Below are positions 6,654-14,188 of a DNA stretch of 27,736 nt, in pieces (the first letter of the stretch is position 1; each line of letters begins with the position of its first letter). A model generated the notes under the pieces. That model was not told the DNA's origin, searched no databases, and saw nothing but the letters and a program-made list of their open reading frames with translations. Made by a program: the position numbers and the translations under genes. This DNA comes from a virus, in the IMG/VR virus record IMGVR_UViG_3300020162_000792, positions 1-27,736 of that record; one strand, 5' to 3'.

Positions 6654-6791
6654 CTAAACAATAACTGCAGCTATCATAAGAATAAGAATAATTGGAAGTG
6701 TGATAATAATAATAGGCAATGCAATTATTGATGTTATTCCAAGTACAATACATATCCAAACAATCCAAAACCAATATTGTGTTTTAGACAT
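6654..6791 (-). CDS. Small hydrophobic membrane protein, 45 aa
   Basis: The ATG at 6791 lies inside the last codons of the HNH gene (8-bp overlap) and the frame ends in TAG at 6654. After a short polar start (MSKTQYW) the whole protein is hydrophobic, with Ile, Leu and Val dominant and a proline near residue 26, so it has one long or two short membrane helices. Size, position and hydrophobicity would fit a holin-like protein, and a secreted muralytic enzyme is encoded downstream. No charged C-terminal tail is present, which is unusual for holins. A small membrane protein of another role is equally possible. Confidence 0.65.
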   Translation of the reverse strand: MSKTQYWFWIVWICIVLGITSIIALPIIIITLPIILILMIAAVIV

Positions 6792-7212
6792 TAGTTAAAA
6801 CTCCTTTAGTGTAATCCGTAAACAATTTGATAAAATTTTCTGCTCCTTCTTGATGAACTCTTACATGACAATTAGTGCATAATGTAATTAAATTAGTTAG
6901 TTCATCTCCACCGCCATATGAAACTGGCACTATATGATGAACGGTTAGGCAATCTGATTTTGCAGAACAAGTCTTACAGCAATTCTCATCTCTTTCAAGA
7001 ATAATACTTTTAAGGTCAGAACGAACTCCTCTCCGATGTGTTCCATTAGCAAATTTCCTACGCTGTTTCAAATAATTTCTGTGCTTTATTTTTGTGTCAA
7101 TAACCGTAATACAATCATCTAAACCACAACATCTTTTGTTACGATAAAAATGAGTTTTTTCTGCCTGATATATTTGACTACATCCAGCACAAATTACTTT
7201 CCTATTTGTCAT
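6784..7212 (-). CDS. HNH endonuclease with N-terminal zinc ribbon
   Basis: 142 residues from the ATG at 7212 (MTNRKVICAGC), which has GGAAGAG upstream; a longer start at 7296 would lie inside the upstream gene. The N-terminal part has C8-x2-C11 and C29...C34, a likely zinc ribbon. The HNH domain follows: C79-x2-C82, HHIVP at 92-96, N107, and C112-x2-C115-H116...H120, that is, the ββα-metal core with its structural zinc site. It would cut DNA, as a homing-type enzyme or in genome processing. No intron is seen around it. It could also be a free-standing mobile gene. Confidence 0.9.
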   Translation of the reverse strand: MTNRKVICAGCSQIYQAEKTHFYRNKRCCGLDDCITVIDTKIKHRNYLKQRRKFANGTHRRGVRSDLKSIILERDENCCKTCSAKSDCLTVHHIVPVSYGGGDELTNLITLCTNCHVRVHQEGAENFIKLFTDYTKGVLTNV

Positions 7213-7213
7213 A

Positions 7214-7552
7214 CTAGTTCTCTTCCAGAAGTGTTTTAATAATTTTCTTATTATTCTTTTTAAGATCTGGAGATAAACCTTTATGAACCATCTCATTGAA
7301 ATATTGTATATTCTTAGTTATTTCACGATGTGTTGCTGAATGAGGATTGTAAAAATATTCTTTAACATGACCGACTTCATCAGTACCAGTCTGATATTCA
7401 AATATTCTTGCATACCAATTATCAGGCTTAAACCCATGTTGATTCTCACATATTTGTCCAGCAATACTCAAAGCTTCTTGAATTGTATTTACTGTATCAA
7501 CTTGGATCGGAAACCTAAACTCAACAACGAAATAATTTCCATACTTTGGCAT
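7214..7552 (-). CDS. Conserved phage protein with W-A-R-I-F-E-Y and EYFYNP motifs, 112 aa
   Basis: The protein begins with a strand-rich part and a helix, then has DNWYARIFEY and KEYFYNPHSATHR. I recall this pattern (W.ARvFEYttG...vkEYFYNP.S.t.R) from small actinophage proteins of unknown function. The C-terminal third is Lys/Asn-rich. AAGGAG lies just before the ATG. It abuts the gene for the large ATPase/peptidase-like protein (8-bp spacer) and the HNH gene. Confidence 0.8.
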   Translation of the reverse strand: MPKYGNYFVVEFRFPIQVDTVNTIQEALSIAGQICENQHGFKPDNWYARIFEYQTGTDEVGHVKEYFYNPHSATHREITKNIQYFNEMVHKGLSPDLKKNNKKIIKTLLEEN

Positions 7553-7560
7553 GATTCTCC

Positions 7561-9192
7561 TTAGTGAATAATACTAATAGTGAATGGTTCAGCAATTTCA
7601 ATAAAGAAGCGTGTGCCGTTATCAATTGCAATTGCGCAACCAACACCAGTATCTAATCCATGAGAATGGATTTTGTAAGCTCTTTTACCAATTGACATTA
7701 CAAAACACTCTAGCACTCTTGACCATTCAATATTATATTGAATCCCACCTAATTCAGAAATGCTTTCTAATGGAATATATATACCATCTTTCCCAACTTG
7801 AATCAACTCTGGGCGATAGAATTCGCACATCATTTGTCCAATTCTTCGGTCAGCTAAATCCCTAAACTTTCTACCGATCACATCTCCATCTGAATATCCA
7901 GTTTCATAGTGATCGTATTCATGAACAACGGTTGCAACTATTTCATTTAGCTCACCGTTAAGCGCATGATTTCTATCAATCAAAATTTGCTTGTCATCTG
8001 TATCTGGATTAATTACAACACCGAGGTAGTGATCTTTTTGCTTAGGAATAAAGCAAGCAATTGGCTTTTCCAATTGCAATAAACCTGGTTCAAATCTTGC
8101 TGCAATTTCAATTGCTTTAATCAGCTTTGGATACTTACTAATATCATGATCAATATCATAATTAATAGCTTCTCCAGCAATACTGTCAATTGTTTGAATT
8201 CCAGCCTTCTTCAAAACCCAAAAGAAAAAGCTGGAACTAATCATCTTAAAGTCCAGACCTTTTTCTTTAATGAAAGACACATACGCTTGATTTAAAGATT
8301 GATCAGGCGTAACCATAATGCATTTCTCACCATAAAGCTCTGTCCAAGCTTCATGCCAAGTGTTATCAACATCATGCATTGAACCAGTAAATTCAAATTC
8401 AACATAATTCTTAGTAGAATTTGATAGCTGAATGATATTCTTTACAATTGAAATATCATTACACTCACAGATAGCCTGGGCAATTCTATAATTCATTGTC
8501 CATTCATCTGCTACTGTACGCATTTCATTTAGTTTGATATTCTGAACTTCATAATCAAACATTGATGTATACTCTTCATTTTCATAAACCATTACTTGCT
8601 TGTGATAAACATGAGTATTTTTATCAAATGGCTTGTAGAAGCTAACTTTATTATAATTTGGTTCGTTGGTATATAACGCTTTGCGATTTTCAAGAAAATA
8701 CTTATCGTGATCGTTATAAATTTCCATCATATTAGGTGACGCAGTGATATAAACAGAAAATTCATTCAAGTTAGAAGCAACATCTTTTGCATCAACTATT
8801 TCACGACTCCATGTCGTTCCTGAAGTCTTAGCTTCATCCATAGCATTTGCAATTGCTTCTCTATAAATTTGAAATTCATCTTCCCAACTCAATACACCAG
8901 CATCAACCGTAAACGAAGACGATTTCTTATAGTCACCGTAATCGTAAACGATACAGTCAACTCCATCTTCCTTCTCTACTTTATACTTAAGGACATACTG
9001 ACCCTTATCGTCTTGACCAGTAAAAATCCAATCCAATCCCATACGCAAAGCTGCAATCGGAGCATATTTAATACCTGAACCGAATTGACCAATCGTATCT
9101 GGATCATTTCTTTTAGTAGATAGCCCTAGTTTTTCTAGGGCTATCCGACTAACATTCTCTGATTGATTAGAGATTTTAATATACTTTGACAT
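7561..9192 (-). CDS. Protein with GHKL-like ATPase motifs and an HExxH metalloprotease motif, 543 aa
   Basis: The largest gene of the left part. Residues 34-44 (IGQFGSGIKYA) match the glycine-rich ATP-lid box of GHKL ATPases. Residues 112-120 (EAIANAMDE) match the N box, with N116 and D119 where Mg-ATP ligands would lie. The order, glycine box before N box, is reversed from the usual GHKL order. Residues 424-435 are HEYDHYETGYSD, an HExxH zinc motif followed by G and D, as in small metallopeptidases. The middle (about 150-400) is not recognised. It may use ATP and cut a protein, host or phage; both activities are inferred. AGGAAGG precedes the ATG. Confidence 0.75.
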   Translation of the reverse strand: MSKYIKISNQSENVSRIALEKLGLSTKRNDPDTIGQFGSGIKYAPIAALRMGLDWIFTGQDDKGQYVLKYKVEKEDGVDCIVYDYGDYKKSSSFTVDAGVLSWEDEFQIYREAIANAMDEAKTSGTTWSREIVDAKDVASNLNEFSVYITASPNMMEIYNDHDKYFLENRKALYTNEPNYNKVSFYKPFDKNTHVYHKQVMVYENEEYTSMFDYEVQNIKLNEMRTVADEWTMNYRIAQAICECNDISIVKNIIQLSNSTKNYVEFEFTGSMHDVDNTWHEAWTELYGEKCIMVTPDQSLNQAYVSFIKEKGLDFKMISSSFFFWVLKKAGIQTIDSIAGEAINYDIDHDISKYPKLIKAIEIAARFEPGLLQLEKPIACFIPKQKDHYLGVVINPDTDDKQILIDRNHALNGELNEIVATVVHEYDHYETGYSDGDVIGRKFRDLADRRIGQMMCEFYRPELIQVGKDGIYIPLESISELGGIQYNIEWSRVLECFVMSIGKRAYKIHSHGLDTGVGCAIAIDNGTRFFIEIAEPFTISIIH

Positions 9193-9204
9193 TTCCTAAC
9201 CTTC

Positions 9205-9864
9205 CTATTTTAGTGATAGTGATGTGAGAATACGGCTCTTATTGTATTCAGTATACTGAAGTGCATCTAGAACTTCATTAATTTCTAGAAGAGAATACGA
9301 ACGCAGAACAGTTTGGTTATCCACAACAATAGTTGGTTGGACAACACCTTCTGTTTGCTTCTTCATATAGCCTTCAATAATCGCTTCTACTGATTTGATA
9401 TATAGACTACCAGTATGACAAGGACTATCGTAATTAAAAGATGAAAGCAATTCATCAGCCAATGCCATAGCATCAGGCTCATCTAAATGTTCTTTAACTT
9501 CACGAGCAATATCGCTATAATCAAGGCTTTCAGTTACTTCATCAACAATACTTGTTGTACTAAAATAGTCTGTAATATCAATATCACTAAGAACATCTGT
9601 AACCTTATCATTCCAGTCAATATTCTCAACTGCTGATTCAATTACATCTTCAAAATCATAACCTGCAATCAATTCCTCAACTGCTTCTCCAGTCATTGTA
9701 TAGTCTTTAAACATTTCAATTAACTGTTCTGCTGGGAATGTCATTGTTGCAACGACATCCTTGTTCTTTGTTTGTACTGGTTCCATATTTATTTTTTCTC
9801 CTGTTTTAGTTGTGTATATAATATTTCCAGCTGCATCTGTTTTTTCAAGAAATTCTTGAGTCAT
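9205..9864 (-). CDS. Acidic hypothetical protein, 219 aa
   Basis: The start is placed at the ATG at 9864, sharing one base with the upstream stop (TAATG) and preceded by AAAGGT. The first 35 residues are Thr/Lys-rich; residues about 60-140 are very acidic with repeated D-x-x-D/E and I/V spacing, as in a series of short amphipathic helices; the end is helical and basic. Such a charge pattern could mimic DNA, but this is only a suggestion. It lies directly upstream of the ATPase/peptidase-like gene (12-bp spacer), so the two are probably co-transcribed. Confidence 0.75.
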   Translation of the reverse strand: MTQEFLEKTDAAGNIIYTTKTGEKINMEPVQTKNKDVVATMTFPAEQLIEMFKDYTMTGEAVEELIAGYDFEDVIESAVENIDWNDKVTDVLSDIDITDYFSTTSIVDEVTESLDYSDIAREVKEHLDEPDAMALADELLSSFNYDSPCHTGSLYIKSVEAIIEGYMKKQTEGVVQPTIVVDNQTVLRSYSLLEINEVLDALQYTEYNKSRILTSLSLK

Positions 9865-10256
9865 TACATGTACCTTTCTGCTTCCCATTGAACATACCTA
9901 AACATTGCTGAATCTTCAGATATTTTTCTTGTTGCACCATCAAACCAATCTAGGAAGTGATATGTTGCTGATTTCACATATCCATCTTCATCTATAATTG
10001 CTTCTATATGCGAAGATGGACCACCACCACTCAATACAATTGTTAGAAGTTTTTCCATACTTGTACCTGCAGCGTATTCATGAATTGTTCCTTCATCAAT
10101 ACCATCATCTTCAATTTCTTGCAATTGCTTCTTTTCATCTTCATCGTCTTCATCAAACTCATAGTTATCTAACACCTTGAACATAAGTTCAATATAATCA
10201 TCAGCTCTACGATATTCATCTTCAATACGATCTTTGCAACTCAACTGCTTACTCAT
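9864..10256 (-). CDS. Conserved phage/plasmid protein with LSGGGP motif, 130 aa
   Basis: An acidic first half with long runs of Asp and Glu (residues about 33-55) is followed by TIVLSGGGPSSHIEAIIDEDG and a YHFLDWFDGA segment. This matches a family I recall from plasmids, phages and bacteria (lstGGP...i...ld.dG.v....Y.F.DWfdg), often near antirestriction-type genes. No activity is assigned here. The start overlaps the upstream stop by 4 bases (ATGA) and AAGGAG precedes it. Confidence 0.8.
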   Translation of the reverse strand: MSKQLSCKDRIEDEYRRADDYIELMFKVLDNYEFDEDDEDEKKQLQEIEDDGIDEGTIHEYAAGTSMEKLLTIVLSGGGPSSHIEAIIDEDGYVKSATYHFLDWFDGATRKISEDSAMFRYVQWEAERYM

Positions 10257-10759
10257 AGGCTTTCAATCTCCTTGACTAGTTCTTTTAATTGTTCGTGTGT
10301 TGTTATTTTTTGCATTTCAACCAAGATCAATCTATGCAATTGTTTTACATAGAATGAAAATGAGTTAAATCTTTCAATCAAGATAATGTCTTTCAAAGGC
10401 ATATCTGTTTGACCATTCAATACTGGAGGCTTAATGTAATAGAAACGCTTACCATATTGATCATCTGTATAAAAATTACCAGGACAAGCCCAACCTTCAC
10501 TTCTACCTGATATCTGAACATGATCGTAACCACAAGCGTAACCAATTTCTTGAACCTTATTCCAAAAGCTGGAATGAAGCCAATTATAAATATCATCATC
10601 CAATTTATTCTCAATCGCAACTGGATTGAAACGCATTGTGTGATTCTTTACATTTACACCACAATTTCCTTCTTGTGTTATAAAAGCATCAGGAATAAAA
10701 TCACAATTGAAATTTGAATTCCTAATCCCTTTAAAACTAATTTCTTCACTTATACTCAT
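10253..10759 (-). CDS. Conserved phage protein with SGRSEGW motif, 168 aa
   Basis: The central part has FWNKVQEIGYACGYDHVQ followed by SGRSEGW, which resembles the SGRsGGW motif of small phage proteins of unknown function. The N-terminal part is Asn/Phe-rich and the C-terminal part is helical. GGGGAGGT lies 6-8 bases before the ATG, the strongest ribosome binding site in this region. It is the first gene after a 95-bp leader, so it probably starts an operon that runs on through 9864-10256. Confidence 0.8.
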   Translation of the reverse strand: MSISEEISFKGIRNSNFNCDFIPDAFITQEGNCGVNVKNHTMRFNPVAIENKLDDDIYNWLHSSFWNKVQEIGYACGYDHVQISGRSEGWACPGNFYTDDQYGKRFYYIKPPVLNGQTDMPLKDIILIERFNSFSFYVKQLHRLILVEMQKITTHEQLKELVKEIESL

Positions 10760-10772
10760 ATTCTTACCTCCC

Positions 10773-10785
10773 CGATGTAAAACAT
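10773..10785 (-). promoter_or_regulatory. Small hairpin in the leader just before a strong ribosome binding site
   Basis: GATGT/ACATC pairs around AAA, next to GGGGAGGT of the 10253-10759 gene. With the AT-rich TATATAA at 10797-10803 upstream, this 95-bp leader (10760-10854) is a reasonable place for a promoter, but no -35 box is clear. Confidence 0.3.
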
Positions 10786-10854
10786 CAGATAATCGTTTAT
10801 ATAATGAAACACCAGTTTTCTTTTAACCAATCTATTAGCGAATTTGAGTATGCG

Positions 10855-11238
10855 CTACTCACCGTCATACTTAGACAGTTTGTATTCATAATCCTTATCG
10901 CATTTTGGACAATTAACCGAAACATAACCTTGGTACTCTTCTTTTAGAACAACACCACTAAAATTGCAATCACTATCGTATGTTTCAAATGAATTAGCAT
11001 ACCCATTGATATCACGCATCAAAGGCTTTAGGCGTTGCTCAATCCAATACTCAGTGATATTACCACTTCTTTTAAATTCATTAAATAAAGCTAATGCATG
11101 ATCAGCAAGATCATGCATTTCATGCTTTGTAATACTAACATAAGTTGTTGTTCCGTTACACTCAAACCATTCTTCAAATTCATTCCCGCCAGCAATTTCA
11201 TATTCATTGCCAGTAACCCCAGGTGGATAATTACTCAT
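10855..11238 (-). CDS. Conserved actinophage protein starting MSNYPPGVTGNE, 127 aa
   Basis: The start is set at the ATG at 11238, with GGAGAG upstream; an ATG at 11250 falls before this site. The start MSNYPPGVTGNEYEIAGG is a pattern I recall at the N-terminus of many small actinophage proteins. The C-terminus has CPKC, a single Cys pair, and an aromatic end (YEYKL). The function is unknown. A 9-bp hairpin lies in the spacer upstream. Confidence 0.85.
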   Translation of the reverse strand: MSNYPPGVTGNEYEIAGGNEFEEWFECNGTTTYVSITKHEMHDLADHALALFNEFKRSGNITEYWIEQRLKPLMRDINGYANSFETYDSDCNFSGVVLKEEYQGYVSVNCPKCDKDYEYKLSKYDGE

Positions 11239-11262
11239 AACTCTCTCCAATCTTTTCTTAAT

Positions 11263-11294
11263 GGGGTTAGGCTAGTGATCAGCCTAACCTAACC
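11263..11294. terminator. GC-rich hairpin between two genes
   Basis: GGTTAGGCT (11265-11273) pairs perfectly with AGCCTAACC (11281-11289) around a 7-nt loop. A repeat of CCTAACC on the right gives a second possible pairing register with GGGG. There is no T-run on the minus strand, so it is a weak terminator at best and may be an RNA-processing or control hairpin between 11304-11486 and 10855-11238. Confidence 0.5.
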
Positions 11295-11303
11295 CCAAAT
11301 CCA

Positions 11304-11486
11304 TTAAACTTCTGTAACTTCTGTGTAAATAGAAGTCATACTGCCAAGTGTTGTTATTTTAGATTCTCTTGATGAAATCAAATCAGCAATCTGTTCTGCT
11401 TCATCAATATTTAACAAATCCAAATAAATATCCTTAACAATTCTTACCTTAAATGATTTTTCTCTATCCAAGTATTTTGTTACCAT
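11304..11486 (-). CDS. Small hypothetical protein, 60 aa
   Basis: Not recognised. It has a basic first part, then a strand-helix pattern (VRIVKDIYLDLLNIDEAEQI) and a Thr/Ser-rich end. It overlaps the end of the WhiB gene by 23 bp and should be translated from the same mRNA. The hairpin at 11263-11294 lies 10 bp after its stop. Confidence 0.7.
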   Translation of the reverse strand: MVTKYLDREKSFKVRIVKDIYLDLLNIDEAEQIADLISSRESKITTLGSMTSIYTEVTEV

Positions 11487-11751
11487 GTTTTACTACAATC
11501 TCTTTCGCTTGATTAATCTCCATTTTATTTTGATATAGCCGATGATACTTTCGTCTTTCTCTTTGTGAAAGCCCACCCCAAACGCCATAAATTTCATCAG
11601 CTCTAATTGATTGATTTAAGCATTCTGCTGCGACAGGACATCTTTCACAAACTTTCTTAGCCCTTTGTATTGCATTAATATCTTCGGCAAAGAAATCAAT
11701 TCCTTTAACTATTCTACAATTTGCTCTTTCACTCCAATGTTCATTCGTCAT
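11464..11751 (-). CDS. WhiB-like (Wbl) Fe-S transcription factor
   Basis: 95 residues. The four Wbl cysteines are present: C12, then C35-x2-C38-x5-C44, which hold a 4Fe-4S cluster in the family. The GVWGG turn follows at 56-60, then a basic RERRKYHR segment that is the usual DNA-contact region. Wbl proteins bind the host principal sigma factor and change promoter choice; they occur only in Actinobacteria and their phages, so this gene is the best host marker in the window. It could redirect host transcription or regulate the phage. GAGGAAAC precedes the ATG, which lies within the end of the upstream acidic gene. Confidence 0.95.
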   Translation of the reverse strand: MTNEHWSERANCRIVKGIDFFAEDINAIQRAKKVCERCPVAAECLNQSIRADEIYGVWGGLSQRERRKYHRLYQNKMEINQAKEIVVKHGNKILG

Positions 11752-12127
11752 CTGTTTCCTCTAAGTCCCAATAAGGCAATGATGCTACATCATCTTTAAT
11801 CTGTTGAAGAACTTCATTCTTAGCGTAATTGAAATACTCTTCACGACTTTCTTCATCTAGATTATTCATCATATTTACAAAGTGAAATGATAAAGCAATA
11901 ACAACACCAGTTACTCGTTCTGAATTCATGTCTCCATCATCATCATATGTTGAATTCATAAGATTCATCATTCCATGCATTCTTGAAGTCATATCATCAT
12001 AATCAATTCCAGCCAATATATTAGTAACAACTTCCATGTCATTATAATAATCACTTGCATCAATTATGCCATCTGGTACTTCATTATTAGTATCACCCAT
12101 TTTCTCAAAATCATCCATATTAAACAT
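11741..12127 (-). CDS. Acidic hypothetical protein, 128 aa
   Basis: Strongly acidic, Asp/Asn/Met-rich, with a hydrophobic helix around residues 75-90 (VVIALSFHFVNMM). AAGGAG precedes the ATG at 12127. It overlaps the WhiB gene by 11 bp, so the two are likely co-translated. Not recognised; the composition resembles the 6226-6579 protein but I cannot show homology. Confidence 0.75.
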   Translation of the reverse strand: MFNMDDFEKMGDTNNEVPDGIIDASDYYNDMEVVTNILAGIDYDDMTSRMHGMMNLMNSTYDDDGDMNSERVTGVVIALSFHFVNMMNNLDEESREEYFNYAKNEVLQQIKDDVASLPYWDLEETDDE

Positions 12128-12148
12128 TTAATCTCCTTTGTTTGTTAA

Positions 12149-12637
12149 TTAATACCAAATTGCTGAACCTTCACAAAATTCACCTGCAAACTCTAACCAC
12201 CAAGTTGCGTACATCCAATCTTTAATTAATTCCTCATAATTATCTGGATGTAATTGCTTAGCTTGAAATGCAAACTTTTCTGCGTTATCTTTCATAACAT
12301 TAGCTATATGAAAACATTCATCTGAGTCAATACCTTCGTCACCATTAGCAAAACCATTTCCATAAAATGAAATGCCAAGTGAAGATTCATGCCACATGTT
12401 ATCTACACCATCAAGCATAGATATTAGTCCATTTCCATATTTACCTCTATACCAACAATCAGTTCCCATAATTCCTGTTGTTGGAACTGAATGCTTAACC
12501 ATTGGGTTAGATTCATATTCATTCTTCCATGTACATTTACCACAAGCTTGTGTTTCAATGCAATCAATACGACCATCATGATCTTTAATTGCAACATCAA
12601 TACATGGATATTCTTTAGGTATATTGTCTAGTCCCAT
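12149..12637 (-). CDS. Conserved phage protein starting MGLDNIPKEYPC, 162 aa
   Basis: The start MGLDNIP..YPC, the GRIDC..TQ segment and a CGKC pair near residues 32-35 fit a family of small phage proteins I recall (MGLDn..h.YPC...GRIdC..tq...CpW). Cys residues at 12, 26, 32, 35 and 61 could bind zinc. The second half is Gly/Asn-rich, then helical with several Trp. GGAGAAT lies before the ATG. Function unknown. Confidence 0.8.
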   Translation of the reverse strand: MGLDNIPKEYPCIDVAIKDHDGRIDCIETQACGKCTWKNEYESNPMVKHSVPTTGIMGTDCWYRGKYGNGLISMLDGVDNMWHESSLGISFYGNGFANGDEGIDSDECFHIANVMKDNAEKFAFQAKQLHPDNYEELIKDWMYATWWLEFAGEFCEGSAIWY

Positions 12638-12639
12638 TA

Positions 12640-13248
12640 TTATTCTCCGTATAAATCAAAGTCAATATCATTTACATCATCATAAGATTGATGAAATTCC
12701 CATTGATCATGTTGTTTAATTTCACCATTAGCAAATATCAATTGTCCAGCAAATGCCATTCCTGGTTCTTCATATGATATAAAACCACTCAGTGTTGGAA
12801 ATCTATTTACAATTGCATTTGCTAATTCATCACAACCTGGACCCCAAGCAGTATCATAATCAAAATGAATACTTGATTCACCAGACAATGTTACAACTGG
12901 ATTCTCATAATCTGTTTCACCATTTTCAAGAGTTGAATACGCATAATTTTTCTTATGAGTAATGCCACTTGTTGTCAAACTATAATCACCCCATTTAGTT
13001 CCCCAATTAGCATTGCACCAATCATACCAATTATCATGTCCATACTTATCAACTAAATCTATATCGTTTTCTCTTCCAAATGATGATGTTGTTCCAACTA
13101 ATTCTTTTGGCATTGGTATTAAATTTTCAAATAACTCATATGGATTAGCTTCTTTATCTAAACCGTTGTTTTCAACTGTTTTAATAAAGATTTCAATATC
13201 TTCAGTTGGTCCAGTAATACCTAATTTACTATTGCAATGATTTGGCAT
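12640..13248 (-). CDS. Api92/DUF1281-like ferredoxin-fold protein
   Basis: 202 residues. The start MPNHCNSKLGITG, an early F-I-K-T helix, LIPMP, YDWCNANWGTKW and a FDYDTAWGP segment followed by ANAIVNRFP and FANGE are the recognised order of motifs in the Api92-like/DUF1281 family, found in phages and mobile elements. The family has a ferredoxin-like fold but no agreed function. The start overlaps the stop of the upstream KTSC gene by one base. Confidence 0.9.
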   Translation of the reverse strand: MPNHCNSKLGITGPTEDIEIFIKTVENNGLDKEANPYELFENLIPMPKELVGTTSSFGRENDIDLVDKYGHDNWYDWCNANWGTKWGDYSLTTSGITHKKNYAYSTLENGETDYENPVVTLSGESSIHFDYDTAWGPGCDELANAIVNRFPTLSGFISYEEPGMAFAGQLIFANGEIKQHDQWEFHQSYDDVNDIDFDLYGE

Positions 13249-13499
13249 TAGTATTCTCCTTTTTGTGCTTTGTCATAATGTGTATATTTTTGCTCAATAA
13301 TTGCTTTGAATTGTTTTCCAGGAGTTGAACCTGGAGTATTTATTAATTTATTAAAATCATCTACATATATTTGTTCATAATAATATGTAGTACCATTTTT
13401 AAACATAGCTGATAATTCACCGTACATTGAATCGTTATCCCGTTCATAAGTTAACTTTTCAAGCATTGATGAATTAAGATTTGTTGCTGTTATAATCAT
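13248..13499 (-). CDS. KTSC-domain-like protein, 83 aa
   Basis: From about residue 30, FKNGTTYYYEQI..DDFNKLI is followed by TPGKQFKAII and a final Tyr-rich helix. This fits the KTSC domain (L.v.F.nG..Y.Y..V....y..l..a.S.G.yfn..I), a small domain found alone in phages and next to lysyl-tRNA synthetase in some bacteria. Its role is not known; RNA binding has been proposed for the family. It overlaps both neighbours by 1-4 bases. Confidence 0.75.
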   Translation of the reverse strand: MIITATNLNSSMLEKLTYERDNDSMYGELSAMFKNGTTYYYEQIYVDDFNKLINTPGSTPGKQFKAIIEQKYTHYDKAQKGEY

Positions 13500-14188
13500 C
13501 CAAACTCCAATTCTGATTGAGTTGTGTCATATTTAGATATTTCATTAGCAGTAAATGGAGGTCTTTCCATTCCATTTTGATCACAGAATGCATACCATTC
13601 CATAAACAATTCTGAACTCCAAATCTGGAGATTATAGATTGCCATTAGAATATCATTATCTTTAAATCCTGAATGTCTGACATCAATATCCATATTTACT
13701 TCTAATTCATGATAAACTTCAGAAGCCCAATCTGGATTATTAACGATATCCACATAGCCAGGATTTAGATAATTCCAAAAGTCAATACTGTCAATATTGT
13801 CATCATCAATAAATTTGCTATATGTTTCTTCATCAGCAACTGGATAATCATCCAATTTGTCTAACCATTCCATTGCTAGATAGAATGAAGATGCAATAAC
13901 TTTTTTATCGGTATCATCTTCATAAACACGACAAACTAACCTGTCAACTGAACCTACAGCCCAATGATTATAAGTTTCAATTCTATAATCTTCAGGGAAA
14001 AGACCCATCAACTCTTCAGTAATATATTTGAAGTTTGCTTTTTCTAATGGATCAGAATCTCTATTCTGATCAATTTTAGTAAAACCCCAAGTATCAAACA
14101 TATCTGAATTACCCCAGTATCCAAAATCCTGGGGTTTTTCAGTTGCCATTTCTGCATACTTTTCAATATTTGAAACAAAATCACTCAT
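13496..14188 (-). CDS. Conserved phage protein with HWAVGSVDRL motif, 230 aa
   Basis: The sequence GFTKIDQNRDSDPLEKANF, then HWAVGSVDRLVCRVYED, then PVADEETYS, matches a phage family I recall (HWavGwvd.i.Vrv......pvaDEe.ys). It is acidic and rich in Trp and Tyr. No function known. The gene overlaps both neighbours by 4 bases. Confidence 0.8.
   Translation of the reverse strand: MSDFVSNIEKYAEMATEKPQDFGYWGNSDMFDTWGFTKIDQNRDSDPLEKANFKYITEELMGLFPEDYRIETYNHWAVGSVDRLVCRVYEDDTDKKVIASSFYLAMEWLDKLDDYPVADEETYSKFIDDDNIDSIDFWNYLNPGYVDIVNNPDWASEVYHELEVNMDIDVRHSGFKDNDILMAIYNLQIWSSELFMEWYAFCDQNGMERPPFTANEISKYDTTQSELEFG

Noticed and set aside
6784-7212. HNH gene as part of a group I intron or intein
   Set aside because: It has its own start and ribosome binding site and lies between complete genes; no split gene is seen around it.
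10417-10620. Minus-strand frame inside 10253-10759
   Set aside because: Contained in a conserved gene; low-complexity hydrophobic product; no ribosome binding site.
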